Shown: positions 9,493-17,196, numbered from the stretch's first letter. The stretch: 64,000 bases of DNA from Knoellia subterranea KCTC 19937 (GCF_000768685.1 NZ_AVPK01000001.1:558001-622000), one strand, 5' to 3'. The notes: generated by a model not told the origin, from the sequence alone. Numbers and translations are program-made.

Positions 9493-9522
9493 GCGGCCCC
9501 CGGAACTCCACCGGGGGGCCGC
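9493..9522 (+). terminator. GC-rich hairpin after DUF5679 gene
   Basis: An imperfect inverted repeat of about 11 bp with a 7-base loop starts 27 bases after the DUF5679 stop. It is very GC-rich and has no T tract, so it is only a probable terminator. The rest of the 220-base gap before the ThiF-like gene shows nothing else I can name. Confidence 0.5.
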
Positions 9523-9689
9523 CGCGTATCCCTGGGGCCGCCGCGTCTCCGCGGCCGCCGCAGGTCCGGGTCGGCCCCCACCGAACCACCGCGCGCGCCC
9601 CGTCGAGGCCGGGCCTGTGGATAGTCGGCGGGCGCACCCCACGAGGTGTGCCAGATTGTCGGGACCACACATTCTCAGGGGAGGCGTTC

Positions 9690-10301
9690 ATGGTCCGGGC
9701 GGCGATCGTCGTGGACGGCAGGGGTGGACTCCCCGAGGAGATCTGCCGCCAGCTGCGTCAGGCGGGTGCATCCCGCGTGCAGGGAGGCCCGTACGCGGCC
9801 GATGCGGCCGAGGCACACCTCGGACTGCGGCCGCGGGAGTTGCCCTCAATCGTGGTGTTCGTGCGACCGAAGACGCTGACGATCGACACCACCGCACCCT
9901 GGCAGCGCGTCGGCGTGCCGCACCTGCCGGTCCTTTGCGACGGACGTGCTGCCGTCGTCGGTCCGCTCATCGTCCCGGGACGCGGGGCGTGCTGGAGGTG
10001 TCACGCGCTCACCTCGCACGACCTCGATGCGGTCGGTGCCCTGCCGGTCGGACGCTTCACGCTCGACACGGTGGCGCTCCCCGAAGGGGGTCTCGGGATC
10101 CTGACGGCGGCTGTCGCAGCCAGCGTCGCGCTCGCCGCTGCGGCCGGAGCCACTCGCCTCACGGGTGTGTCGACGGAGCTCGAACTCGAGGGTCCCAGCG
10201 TCGTGCACCGCTTCTGGCCCCGGCATCCGCTGTGTTCCGAGTGCGTCGGTTCGGGATCCGGCCCATGGCCGACCGGAGGTCACGACACAATGGCAGGGTG
10301 A
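9690..10301 (+). CDS. ThiF/TOMM-cyclodehydratase-like zinc-ribbon protein
   Basis: 203 aa. It resembles the N-terminal part of TOMM leader-binding/ThiF-like proteins: VGPLIVPGRGACWRCH, then CSECV near the end. Cys101, Cys104, Cys182 and Cys185 form a plausible structural zinc site. No GXGXXG nucleotide-binding motif is present, so adenylation is unlikely. No peptide precursor or YcaO gene is nearby. GGGGAGG lies 5 bases upstream of the ATG. The stop overlaps the ABC1 kinase start (GTGA), which argues for a joint role. By order it is the Rv3196 counterpart. Confidence 0.7.
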   Translation: MVRAAIVVDGRGGLPEEICRQLRQAGASRVQGGPYAADAAEAHLGLRPRELPSIVVFVRPKTLTIDTTAPWQRVGVPHLPVLCDGRAAVVGPLIVPGRGACWRCHALTSHDLDAVGALPVGRFTLDTVALPEGGLGILTAAVAASVALAAAAGATRLTGVSTELELEGPSVVHRFWPRHPLCSECVGSGSGPWPTGGHDTMAG

Positions 10302-11632
10302 GTGACATTCCCCGCCGGTCCCTGACGCGCACGGCCAAGCTGGTCGGCCTGCCGCTCGGACACGCGGGCCGAGCGGCGGTCGGGTTGGGCCGACGGGTGG
10401 GCGGCGCTCCGGCAGAGGCGATCGCTGCGGAGCTCCAGACCAGGACCGCTGAGCAGTTGTTCGCCGTCCTCGGCGAACTCAAGGGCGGCGCCATGAAGTT
10501 CGGGCAGGCACTCTCCGTCATGGAGGCGGCCATGCCCGAAGAACTCGCCGGCCCCTACCGGGCGACCCTCACCAAACTCCAGGACGCAGCACCGCCCATG
10601 CCCGTGGACCGCGTCCACGCGATCCTCGCCGAACAGCTCGGACCTCGTTGGCGGTCGGCCAAGTTCCAGTCCTTCGATGACCGACCCGTCGCGGCCGCCT
10701 CGATCGGTCAGGTGCATCGGGCCGTCTGGCGCGACGGGCGCGAGGTCGCCGTCAAGGTCCAGTACCCCGGGGCCGGGGCTGCGCTGCTGTCCGACCTCAA
10801 CCAGCTCTCGCGCGTCGCTCGACTCGCGGGCGCGTGGATCCCCGGCATCGCCATGGGGCCGATCCTCGACGAGGTGCGCGACCGCATGAGCGAGGAACTG
10901 GACTACAACCTCGAGGCCACGCACCAGAAGGCGTTCGCCAGGGCGTTCCGCGGCGACGACGAGGTCATGGTCCCCGACGTTCTCGCCCAGTCCGACCAGG
11001 TCATCGTGTCCGAATGGGTCGAGGGCCGCCCTCTGTCGCAGGTCATCGCTGATGGCACGCCCGCCGAACGAGACCAGGCGGCGGCGCTCTATCTCGAGTT
11101 CCTGCTCCGTGGCCCGAACCGTGCGCGCCTGCTGCATGCCGACCCTCACCCCGGCAACTTCCGGATCACCCCCGACGGTCGTCTCGGCGTGCTCGACTTC
11201 GGTGCCGTGAACCGCCTCCCCGACGGCATGCCCGCCGACATGGGGCAGCTCATCACGCACACCCTCGCCGGCGATTCGGACGCGCTCGGCATCGTCCTCC
11301 GGCGCGCTGGATTCATCCGTCCGGGCGTCGAGGTCTCGGACGAGGCGCTGCTGAACTACCTCTCGTCCTTCGTCGAACCCCTGCAGCACGAGACCTTCAC
11401 CTTCAGCCGGAGCTGGCTGCGCTCGGTGTCGGCGACGATCCAGGACCCGCGACGCCAGGAGTTCCTCGTCGGGCTGCGCCTGAACCTGCCCCCGGACTAC
11501 CTGCTCATCCACCGGGTCTGGTTGGGGAGCATCGGGGTCCTGTGTCAGGTCGGTGGGACCGTGCCGATGCGTGACATGGTCTTCGCGCACGTCCCCGGAA
11601 TCGACGAGGACGTCATTCCGCCGGTCGTCTGA
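10298..11632 (+). CDS. ABC1/UbiB (AarF) family atypical kinase
   Basis: 444 aa. All ABC1 family signatures are visible in order: the KxGQ motif (AMKFGQAL), the alanine-rich loop (AAASIGQVHRA), the lysine of VAVKVQYPG, the ExD motif (EELDYN), the catalytic loop HADPHPGNF, and DFG in LDFGAVN. Such proteins are ATPases or atypical kinases linked to isoprenoid quinone or lipid metabolism. Actinobacteria mostly use menaquinone, so the target is unknown. It is coupled to the ThiF-like gene upstream. Confidence 0.92.
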   Translation: MSDIPRRSLTRTAKLVGLPLGHAGRAAVGLGRRVGGAPAEAIAAELQTRTAEQLFAVLGELKGGAMKFGQALSVMEAAMPEELAGPYRATLTKLQDAAPPMPVDRVHAILAEQLGPRWRSAKFQSFDDRPVAAASIGQVHRAVWRDGREVAVKVQYPGAGAALLSDLNQLSRVARLAGAWIPGIAMGPILDEVRDRMSEELDYNLEATHQKAFARAFRGDDEVMVPDVLAQSDQVIVSEWVEGRPLSQVIADGTPAERDQAAALYLEFLLRGPNRARLLHADPHPGNFRITPDGRLGVLDFGAVNRLPDGMPADMGQLITHTLAGDSDALGIVLRRAGFIRPGVEVSDEALLNYLSSFVEPLQHETFTFSRSWLRSVSATIQDPRRQEFLVGLRLNLPPDYLLIHRVWLGSIGVLCQVGGTVPMRDMVFAHVPGIDEDVIPPVV

Positions 11633-11702
11633 GCGGTCGCGACCTGACCCGACTGCGCACGAGCGATGCCGGGTATGCCGTCCGCCCGCCTTCGGACGCA
11701 CC

Positions 11703-12173
11703 TCACCCCGGCGCCCCGACCCCCACGGCAAGGTCGCGGATGAGTGCGTCAATTCCGCTGGGGTACAACGGGATTGACACGTTCGAGGCATCGACGGGGC
11801 GCCACTCCACGGGGATCGCGCGGCCGTTCTCGTGGAGCATCCCTCCCTCTGGCGGGATGACCGCCGCGGCGTCGAGGCGACCGCTGTGCACGAGGATGAT
11901 CTCGTGAGCGGGGCTCCCGTTGTAGTCGAAGATGCTCTCCACGACGGCGTGACGCACCACGTCGTGAACCCCTGCCCCGAGTTCCTCGGCCACCTCGCGG
12001 ACCACTGCCGCCTCGCCGGTCTCGCCGAACTCCACACCGCCGCCGATGAGTCGGTGGAAGCCCTCCGGGTTCTCCCTGTTCGCCTCGTAACGCGCCACGG
12101 CGTGGGCCGCCCCGTCGGGCGAGAGCAGCACCACAACGGCCGTGACCCGGATGGCCCGGCGTTCCAGACCCAC
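11703..12173 (-). CDS. NUDIX hydrolase, last gene of the cysteine dioxygenase operon
   Basis: 156 aa with a canonical Nudix box (GGGVEFGETGEAAV, then VREVAEELGA). The GTG start lies 5 bases after the stop of the HhH-GPD gene, so the two are cotranscribed and probably coupled. Pairing a Nudix enzyme with a glycosylase-like repair protein suggests sanitising nucleotides, but this is inference. It is convergent with the ABC1 kinase gene. Confidence 0.85.
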   Translation of the reverse strand: MGLERRAIRVTAVVVLLSPDGAAHAVARYEANRENPEGFHRLIGGGVEFGETGEAAVVREVAEELGAGVHDVVRHAVVESIFDYNGSPAHEIILVHSGRLDAAAVIPPEGGMLHENGRAIPVEWRPVDASNVSIPLYPSGIDALIRDLAVGVGAPG

Positions 12174-12178
12174 GAACC

Positions 12179-12754
12179 TCAGGCCTTCGCGGCCTTGGCC
12201 GCAGCCTTCGCGGACTTCTTGAAGTCGCGCACCTTCTGCAGCGACTCGGCGTCGACGACATCCGCAACGGAGCGGAAGCTGCCGGTCTCGGAGTAGTCAC
12301 CGGCGGCCTTCTCCCAACCGGCGGGCTGGACGTTGAGCTGCTTGGCCAGCAGCGCGACGAAGATCTTGGCCTTCTGCTCGCCGAAGCCCGGGAGCTTCTT
12401 GACGCGGCCGAGCAGTTCGGCGCCGGTCGCCGCGTCCGACCAGATGCGGCTGGCGTCACCGGAGTAGTCGTCCCGCACGACGGTGGCCAGCGCCTGGATG
12501 CGCCCCGCCATCGACCGCCCGTAGCGATGGACCGCGGGCGGAGTGGCGCACAGGTCGGCGAACGCCTCGGGGTCGGCGTCGGCGATCTCGGCAACGTCGA
12601 GGGTGCCGAAGCGCGCGAGGACCTTGGCCGGTCCGGCGAAGGCGCGCTCCATGGGGAACTGTTGGTCGAGGAGCATCCCTGTCAGCAACGCGAACGGATC
12701 CTCGCTGAGCACCTTGTCCGCTGTCGGGTCCTGGGCGATCGTCAGTGTGACCAT
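12179..12754 (-). CDS. HhH-GPD family base-excision repair-like protein
   Basis: 191 aa. It matches the actinobacterial HhH-GPD family of about 190 residues, with the helix-hairpin-helix at VKKLPGFGEQKAKIF. The C-terminus is Lys/Ala-rich (FKKSAKAAAKAAKA), probably for DNA contact. The catalytic Lys/Asp of classical glycosylases is not evident to me. The ATG at 12754 overlaps the rhodanese stop by 13 bases, showing tight coupling within the cysteine dioxygenase operon. Confidence 0.85.
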   Translation of the reverse strand: MVTLTIAQDPTADKVLSEDPFALLTGMLLDQQFPMERAFAGPAKVLARFGTLDVAEIADADPEAFADLCATPPAVHRYGRSMAGRIQALATVVRDDYSGDASRIWSDAATGAELLGRVKKLPGFGEQKAKIFVALLAKQLNVQPAGWEKAAGDYSETGSFRSVADVVDAESLQKVRDFKKSAKAAAKAAKA

Positions 12755-13179
12755 GGGGCCAGCGTAGAACGCCGGTCGCTCACCACCCGCCGGGCCACGG
12801 GCAGCCCTTGATCCCGCCACGCCGCGAAGCCTCCGACGACGTCCGTCGCGCGCGTCAGACCCAGCGACCTCAACGCGTCGGCGGCGAGACTCGACGTGTA
12901 GCCCTCCTGGCACAGGACCACCACTCTCGTCCCGAAGTCCACCCCGGGAAGCACGGCATCCTGACGAGGGTCGAAGCGCCACTCGAGGACATTGCGCTCG
13001 ATGACGAGCGGCGCCAGCCCCGGCGCCACCTCGCCCTCTTCGGCGCGCTGGGCCTCCGGCCGAATGTCCACGAGCCACGCCGCACCCGACCGGACCTCGC
13101 GCCAGGCGTCCCGGGCACTCAGGCGAGTCAATCTCGACCGCGCCTGCGCCAGCTGCTCGTCGATCCCGATACCGGTCAC
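12742..13179 (-). CDS. Rhodanese-like sulfurtransferase
   Basis: A single-domain rhodanese of 145 aa, with catalytic Cys90 in the loop VVVLCQEGYTSS. It probably moves sulfane sulfur. The first GTG of a GTG-GTG pair (13182) sits too close to the GGGGAG site; the second, at 13179, has a 5-base spacer and overlaps the upstream stop as GTGA. Lying directly after cysteine dioxygenase, it plausibly handles sulfur released in cysteine oxidation or sulfane-sulfur detoxification. Confidence 0.9.
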   Translation of the reverse strand: MTGIGIDEQLAQARSRLTRLSARDAWREVRSGAAWLVDIRPEAQRAEEGEVAPGLAPLVIERNVLEWRFDPRQDAVLPGVDFGTRVVVLCQEGYTSSLAADALRSLGLTRATDVVGGFAAWRDQGLPVARRVVSDRRSTLAPWSH

Positions 13180-13670
13180 CACGACTCCCCCCGCTGCTCA
13201 ACACCCGACGGCACGAGCTCACCGTCGACGAGGTCGTAGTGCGTCATCTGGTCGAGACGCGGCGAGTACGCGTGGACACTCAGGGCTGCCACGTCACCGG
13301 TGTTGACGACGTCGTGCAGATGGTTGGCGCCGAAGGCCCGACCCTCGCCCTCACGCAGCCGGCGCTCGTGGATCACGCCGTGGACGACCTGCCGTTCGGT
13401 CAGTGCTCCCCGGACCACGGTGAACGCACCACGCGATCCGCCGTGGTCGTGGAAGCCGGTGCCCGCGCCCGGCGGCCACTCGATGACCCACAGCTGCAGG
13501 TGATGGGTCTCGGCGAGCTGGTGCCAGCGACGGCCACCCGGGTCCTCCGAACGCGGCGGGAGCAGTTCGGGGAGATCGGGATCGCTGGCAAAGAGGTGGG
13601 CGACGCGCAGCAGCTGGACGGGAGTGAAGGTGTTGACGCCGGGAAGGGTCGAGGGACGGGCGAGTGCCAT
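13176..13670 (-). CDS. Cysteine dioxygenase family cupin
   Basis: 164 aa of the CDO type I cupin family. The non-haem iron ligands would be His74 and His76 (GFHDHGG) and His119 (NHLHDVVN). The enzyme oxidises cysteine, or a related thiol, to the sulfinate. The ATG at 13670 has GGAG 6 bases upstream. It is the first gene of the CDO-rhodanese-HhH-NUDIX operon and is preceded, 91 bases upstream, by a leader ORF ending in five cysteine codons, which points to regulation by cysteine supply. Confidence 0.9.
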   Translation of the reverse strand: MALARPSTLPGVNTFTPVQLLRVAHLFASDPDLPELLPPRSEDPGGRRWHQLAETHHLQLWVIEWPPGAGTGFHDHGGSRGAFTVVRGALTERQVVHGVIHERRLREGEGRAFGANHLHDVVNTGDVAALSVHAYSPRLDQMTHYDLVDGELVPSGVEQRGESW

Positions 13671-13761
13671 GAGGTGCTCCAAGGAATGTCGTCGAGGCGG
13701 TCGCGCAACAGAGGGCGACGCGGGGTGCTGGTGAGGCTGTGGTGCGGCTGAAGACGGAAGG

Positions 13762-13836
13762 TCAGCGGCAACAGCAACAGCACATGACGGCAGCGGGCAT
13801 CACCGGGGCGATCCGGGAGGCTGCGGTCGACGACAT
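13762..13836 (-). CDS. Poly-cysteine leader peptide (24 aa; core MPAAVMCCCCCR)
   Basis: An ORF of 24 codons whose last codons read Met, five consecutive Cys (TGC TGT TGC TGT TGC), Arg, stop. In-frame ATGs lie at 13836, 13800 and 13785, and none has a convincing Shine-Dalgarno, so the true start is open. It ends 91 bases before the cysteine dioxygenase ATG on the same strand. Mycobacteria are known to use poly-cysteine upstream ORFs for cysteine-responsive attenuation of sulfur genes. Here the controlled gene would be catabolic. Confidence 0.68.
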   Translation of the reverse strand: MSSTAASRIAPVMPAAVMCCCCCR

Positions 13837-13953
13837 GGGACGAGCGAACCACGCCACACAAAACGGGTCCACCCGGAAAGGCCGGCGTCTCAGCACGTGG
13901 TCGGCGGACGGCATACGCGTCAGGAGTGGTGCGGCAGAACGGATCCGGACATG

Positions 13954-13991
13954 AAACGGCGCCGCCCCCGACGTTCGGGGAGCGGCGCCGT
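13954..13991 (-). terminator. Strong intrinsic terminator of the whiB7 transcription unit
   Basis: ACGGCGCCGC plus CCCCGA pairs with the complementary arm across a 3-base loop; the only flaw is a single bulged base. TTTCAT follows on the minus strand. It starts 9 bases after the stop of the small ORF at 14000-14131 and would end any transcript that includes whiB7. Confidence 0.82.
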
Positions 13992-13999
13992 CCTGGCGG

Positions 14000-14131
14000 T
14001 CATCGCACCATCATGCGGACCTCGGCGAGCATGCGCTCGCGTTCGAGGTGCGCCTGCGCCTTGCGCTGCGCCTCGTGGACGTTGCGCTCGTGCAGGGTGC
14101 GACGAACCTGTTGCATTCGCCTGCGATACAT
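14000..14131 (-). CDS. Small basic protein downstream of whiB7 (43 aa)
   Basis: A 43-codon ORF with GGAGG 4 bases before its ATG. The product is very basic (about 13 Arg, 1 Lys, several His) and Gln/Glu-rich, and is predicted as one long amphipathic helix with no Cys (MYRRRMQQVRR... ending EVRMMVR). Third positions are G/C-rich after the first ten codons, as in real genes here. It lies between whiB7 and the shared terminator, so it is probably expressed with whiB7. I do not recognise a family; ribosome or nucleic acid binding is a guess. Confidence 0.6.
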   Translation of the reverse strand: MYRRRMQQVRRTLHERNVHEAQRKAQAHLERERMLAEVRMMVR

Positions 14132-14167
14132 GGTTCCTCCAGGGATCCAGTCGTGTGGTCATGAGAT

Positions 14168-14230
14168 TCAGTGCCCGATCACGAGGGTGGTCGGGTGAGC
14201 GATCGTGCTGGTGGTGCGAGCGACGGTCAT
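14168..14230 (-). CDS. Micro-ORF overlapping the whiB7 stop (20 aa)
   Basis: The ATG overlaps the whiB7 TGA (ATGA), a typical translational coupling arrangement. The ORF encodes 20 residues (MTVARTTSTIAHPTTLVIGH) and ends 36 bases before the next small ORF. No Shine-Dalgarno of its own can be singled out. It could be a chance frame. Confidence 0.3.
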   Translation of the reverse strand: MTVARTTSTIAHPTTLVIGH

Positions 14231-14514
14231 GCCGCAACCGTGTCCTTGCGCGGGCGGCCACGGGGCCGCTTGCGGGGGATCACGACGCCCTGCTCGAAGA
14301 GCTCGCCACCCCAGACACCCCAGGGCTCCTGGCGATCGAGGGCACCCGCGAGGCAGGCGCTCCTGATCGGGCAGGTGGCACAGAGGGTCTTGGCGAACTC
14401 GACACCTGCAGGGGTGTCGGCGAACCAGAGCTCGGCGTCGTTCTCGCGACATGGCACGGAGTCACCGAGTTCGGCAGTGCACTCCTGTGCGTCGATGAGG
14501 TCGGTCAGCTGCAC
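14227..14514 (-). CDS. whiB7: WhiB7-type iron-sulfur transcription regulator
   Basis: 95 aa. Four cluster cysteines follow the Wbl pattern (Cys22, Cys45, Cys48, Cys54), then the GVWGGEL turn (66-72), then an AT-hook, RPRGRPRK (83-90), which singles out WhiB7/WblC among Wbl proteins. WhiB7 binds the primary sigma factor and AT-rich sites to induce intrinsic antibiotic resistance. The GTG start has a perfect AAGGAGGTGA. The leader carries an AT-rich promoter, an upstream ORF and an intrinsic attenuator, all described separately. Confidence 0.95.
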   Translation of the reverse strand: MQLTDLIDAQECTAELGDSVPCRENDAELWFADTPAGVEFAKTLCATCPIRSACLAGALDRQEPWGVWGGELFEQGVVIPRKRPRGRPRKDTVAA

Positions 14515-14599
14515 GGGGTGTCACCTCCTTCTCCGCCCGGTCGGGGCGGGGTTGTTGTTGCGTCGGTTGAGCGGTGGTCGGATGGATCGACGGACAACG

Positions 14600-14634
14600 A
14601 AAAGGCCGCGGATCCCGGGTGGGTTCCGCGGCCT
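14600..14634 (-). terminator. Intrinsic attenuator in the whiB7 leader
   Basis: AGGCCGCGGA (14634-14625) pairs perfectly with TCCGCGGCCT (14612-14603) across a 12-base loop, followed by TTTCGTT. It sits between the upstream ORF stop (14655) and the whiB7 start (14514), so it can only act by attenuation. GGCC at 14641-14638 can pair with the GGCC at 14633-14630 across TCCA; this small competing hairpin would use up the left terminator arm. Confidence 0.85.
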
Positions 14635-14654
14635 GGAGGCCAATCGCTGCTGTT

Positions 14655-14879
14655 CTAGAGCGGCGACGCCAGACAGGAGGCGGACGGATCACCCGTGGTG
14701 AGGTCGAAGGCGGCATCTGCGCGGACACCGGTGCCGATCGGGGCACCCATACCGGCGGCGGACACACTGATCCCCTGGACCGGAACGGCGATGGGCGCGA
14801 GGGTCGGCAGAGCGCCCAGGTGCTCACGCGTGCGGAACGGGACTGCGTAGTCCGTTGCGATGCTCTTCGTGGTCTCCAT
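14655..14879 (-). CDS. whiB7 upstream ORF (leader peptide, 74 aa)
   Basis: An ORF of 74 codons in the whiB7 leader. AAGGAGG lies 10 bases upstream of the ATG, a good ribosome site. The peptide is hydrophobic and Ala/Pro-rich in the middle (LPTLAPIAVPVQGISVSAAG). It ends 21 bases before the attenuator. In mycobacteria and Streptomyces, translation of a whiB7/wblC upstream ORF controls read-through when ribosomes stall. This one is longer than I would expect, so part of it may be a shorter functional ORF. Confidence 0.65.
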   Translation of the reverse strand: METTKSIATDYAVPFRTREHLGALPTLAPIAVPVQGISVSAAGMGAPIGTGVRADAAFDLTTGDPSASCLASPL

Positions 14880-14945
14880 AGCGGCCAACCCTCCTTCGGT
14901 GATCTCGGTGCGGTCGCACGGCAACTCGCCGTGCGTTGTGCATTC

Positions 14946-14985
14946 AGAGTAGGGGGCCGCGAGAACGGCCTGCAACGGAATTAAT
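14946..14985 (-). promoter_or_regulatory. whiB7 promoter with AT-rich WhiB7 element
   Basis: Read on the minus strand: ATTAATT (14985-14979), a 3-base spacer CCG, -35 TTGCAG (14975-14970), 18 bases, then -10 TACTCT (14951-14946). An AT-rich stretch 3 bases from the -35 is the known signature of WhiB7-dependent promoters, including the autoregulated whiB7 promoter. It lies 37 bases after the uvrD2 stop. Transcription would start near 14939, giving a leader of about 425 bases. Confidence 0.78.
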
Positions 14986-15021
14986 CGCTTGATTTGCCCG
15001 AGAACCCGACCACGGAGCGAA

Positions 15022-17196
15022 TTACGTTGTGGCAGAACCGGATTCGTCCGGAAAAAAAGTTTCAGAAATATCGGAATCGGCGCGTTCGGCACCACTCAGG
15101 AGCGCGAGAACGGCCGCGCCGTAGCGGTCGAGCTTGGCCTGACCCACACCGCTGATCGTCGCGAGCTCGCGCAGATCGGCCGGCGTGCGCTCGGCGATGG
15201 CCGTGAGCGTCGCATCCGTGAAGACGACGTATGCCGGGACGCTGGCTTCCCGGGCCGTCTCCAGTCGCCACTCGCGCAGACGCTCGAATGTCGCCTCGTC
15301 GTAGGTGGCGGGGCAGGTCTTGCAGCGGCCCACGGTCCGCTCGGCCGCCGTGCCCAGATCAGCACCGCACGTGCGGCAGGTGCTGCGGCGGGCGGGCTTG
15401 GTGGCTCCGCCACCCGCCCCGCCGACGCGCGTCGATCGTTTGGGCTGCGAACGCGCACCCTCGCCGAGGACGCTCGCGGTGCCGTCGAGGAATCGCGAGG
15501 GACGGCGCGTGGCGCGAGCACCCGGGGTGCGCGCGCCCGCCCACGAGAGGACGAGCCGGTCCCGTGCCCGCGTGACGCCGACATAGAGCAACCGTCGCTC
15601 CTCCTCGATCGCCTCGGGTGTGTCCGCCATCGTGATCGGGAGATAGCCGTCGGAGCAGCCGATCAGGAAGACCGTTCCCCATTCGAGGCCCTTGGCAGCA
15701 TGCAGGGACGCGAGGGTGACGCCCTGGACCGACGGTGCGTGCTGGGCAGCCATCCGCTCGTCGAGTTCGCGGATGAACGCAGGCATCCGGGCTTCGGAGT
15801 CGGCGACGAACAGGTCGTCCGCGAGCGCCGCGAGCGCCGCCAGGGACTCCCAGCGTTCGCGGGCAGCACCTCCGGCCACCGGCACTTCACGCGACCAGCC
15901 GGCACCGAGGAGGACGTCCCGGACCAGTTCGGGGAGCTGGACCGAGCCATCGTCCGAGCGGGCGGCACCACGCAGGAGCACGATCGCGTCGCGCACTTCC
16001 TTGCGCTGGAAGAAGCGCTCACCGCCTCGGACGAGGTAGGGGATGCCCTGGTCGGCGAGCGCCGACTCGACGACCTCGGACTGACCGTTCGTGCGGAAGA
16101 GGACGGCGATGTCTGCCGGCGAGACCCCGTCGGAGATGAGGTCGGCGATGCGGGCCGCGACGGCTGCGGCCTCGGCGGGGTCGTCGGGGTGGTTCTGCAG
16201 CTCCGGATCCGGCCCGGTCGCCCGCTGTGCCTCGAGCACCACCGATCCACTGCGTCGTCCACCGCTCGGCGTGCGCAGCACGAGGTTGGCCAGGCCCACG
16301 ATCTCGGGTGTCGATCGGTAGTTGCGCACGAGCTCGACCTGACGCGACTTCGGGTGGCGGGACCGGAAGCCGAGGAGGTGAGCCGGCGTGGCCCCGGTGA
16401 ACGAATAGATCGTCTGGGCCGGGTCACCGACGACGCAGATGTCCTGTCGGTCCGCGAGCCACAGGTCGAGCAGTCGCTGCTGGAGGGCGTTGACGTCCTG
16501 GTACTCGTCCACGACGAAGCTTCGGTACTGCTCGCGAACGGCACGCGCGACCGTGTCGTTCTCCTCGAGGATGCCCACCAGGACGAGCAGGACGTCCTCG
16601 AAGTCGATGACTCCCCGCTCCGCCTTGACCTCCTCGTAGGCCGCGAGCACGCGCGCCATCGCGGTGAGGTCGAGCCCCGGCGCCTCGCGCCCGGCCGCCC
16701 GTGCCGCGGCTGCATAGGTCTCGGCCGTCAGCATGCTGACCTTGGCCCACTCCACCTCGGCCGCGAGGTCGCGAATTCCGGTGCGGTCAAAGCGCATTCG
16801 CAGCCGACCGGCCGCCTCTGCCACGGCCCCCGCCTTGTGCGGCATGACCTCGGGCGCGGCACCACCGATGGCCTGGGGCCAGAAATAGTGGAGTTGTCGC
16901 AGGGCGGCGGCGTGGAAGGTCCGGGCCTGTACTCCCCCGACTCCGAGGTCACGCAACCGCGTCCGCATCTCACCCGCGGCCCGCGCGGTGAAGGTGACCG
17001 CCAGCGTGCGCTGCGGCTGCTGCGCACCGGACAGGACGGCATACGCAATGCGGTGGGTGATCGCGCGGGTCTTGCCGGTCCCGGCTCCGGCGAGCACCAC
17101 CATCGGACCGGTGGGGTTCGCGGCAACCTCGCGCTGCTCCGGGTCGAGGCCGTCGAGGACCGCATCGGCGGACGGGTGTGCGGGCAGGGAGGACAT
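15022..17196 (-). CDS. uvrD2: ATP-dependent DNA helicase UvrD2
   Basis: 724 aa, superfamily 1A helicase. Walker A is GAGTGKT (37-43), motif II is VVDEYQDVN, and further helicase motifs include GDPAQTIYSFTGA and VTRARDRL. After the motor come a four-cysteine zinc element (CRTCGADLG... CKTCP) and a C-terminal HRDC domain, the UvrD2 layout. The ATG at 17196 is preceded by TAGGAT plus 7 bases, a leaderless start that discards the longer frame. It is divergent from mrx1 and upstream of whiB7 on the same strand. Confidence 0.95.
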   Translation of the reverse strand: MSSLPAHPSADAVLDGLDPEQREVAANPTGPMVVLAGAGTGKTRAITHRIAYAVLSGAQQPQRTLAVTFTARAAGEMRTRLRDLGVGGVQARTFHAAALRQLHYFWPQAIGGAAPEVMPHKAGAVAEAAGRLRMRFDRTGIRDLAAEVEWAKVSMLTAETYAAAARAAGREAPGLDLTAMARVLAAYEEVKAERGVIDFEDVLLVLVGILEENDTVARAVREQYRSFVVDEYQDVNALQQRLLDLWLADRQDICVVGDPAQTIYSFTGATPAHLLGFRSRHPKSRQVELVRNYRSTPEIVGLANLVLRTPSGGRRSGSVVLEAQRATGPDPELQNHPDDPAEAAAVAARIADLISDGVSPADIAVLFRTNGQSEVVESALADQGIPYLVRGGERFFQRKEVRDAIVLLRGAARSDDGSVQLPELVRDVLLGAGWSREVPVAGGAARERWESLAALAALADDLFVADSEARMPAFIRELDERMAAQHAPSVQGVTLASLHAAKGLEWGTVFLIGCSDGYLPITMADTPEAIEEERRLLYVGVTRARDRLVLSWAGARTPGARATRRPSRFLDGTASVLGEGARSQPKRSTRVGGAGGGATKPARRSTCRTCGADLGTAAERTVGRCKTCPATYDEATFERLREWRLETAREASVPAYVVFTDATLTAIAERTPADLRELATISGVGQAKLDRYGAAVLALLSGAERADSDISETFFPDESGSATT

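Noticed and set aside
9690-10301. RiPP (TOMM) biosynthetic cluster
   Set aside because: Only a leader-binding-like protein is present; no YcaO, precursor peptide or transporter.
10280-12136. A 618-codon minus-strand frame over the ABC1 kinase
   Set aside because: The plus strand carries every kinase motif; the antisense frame is open only because of high GC content.
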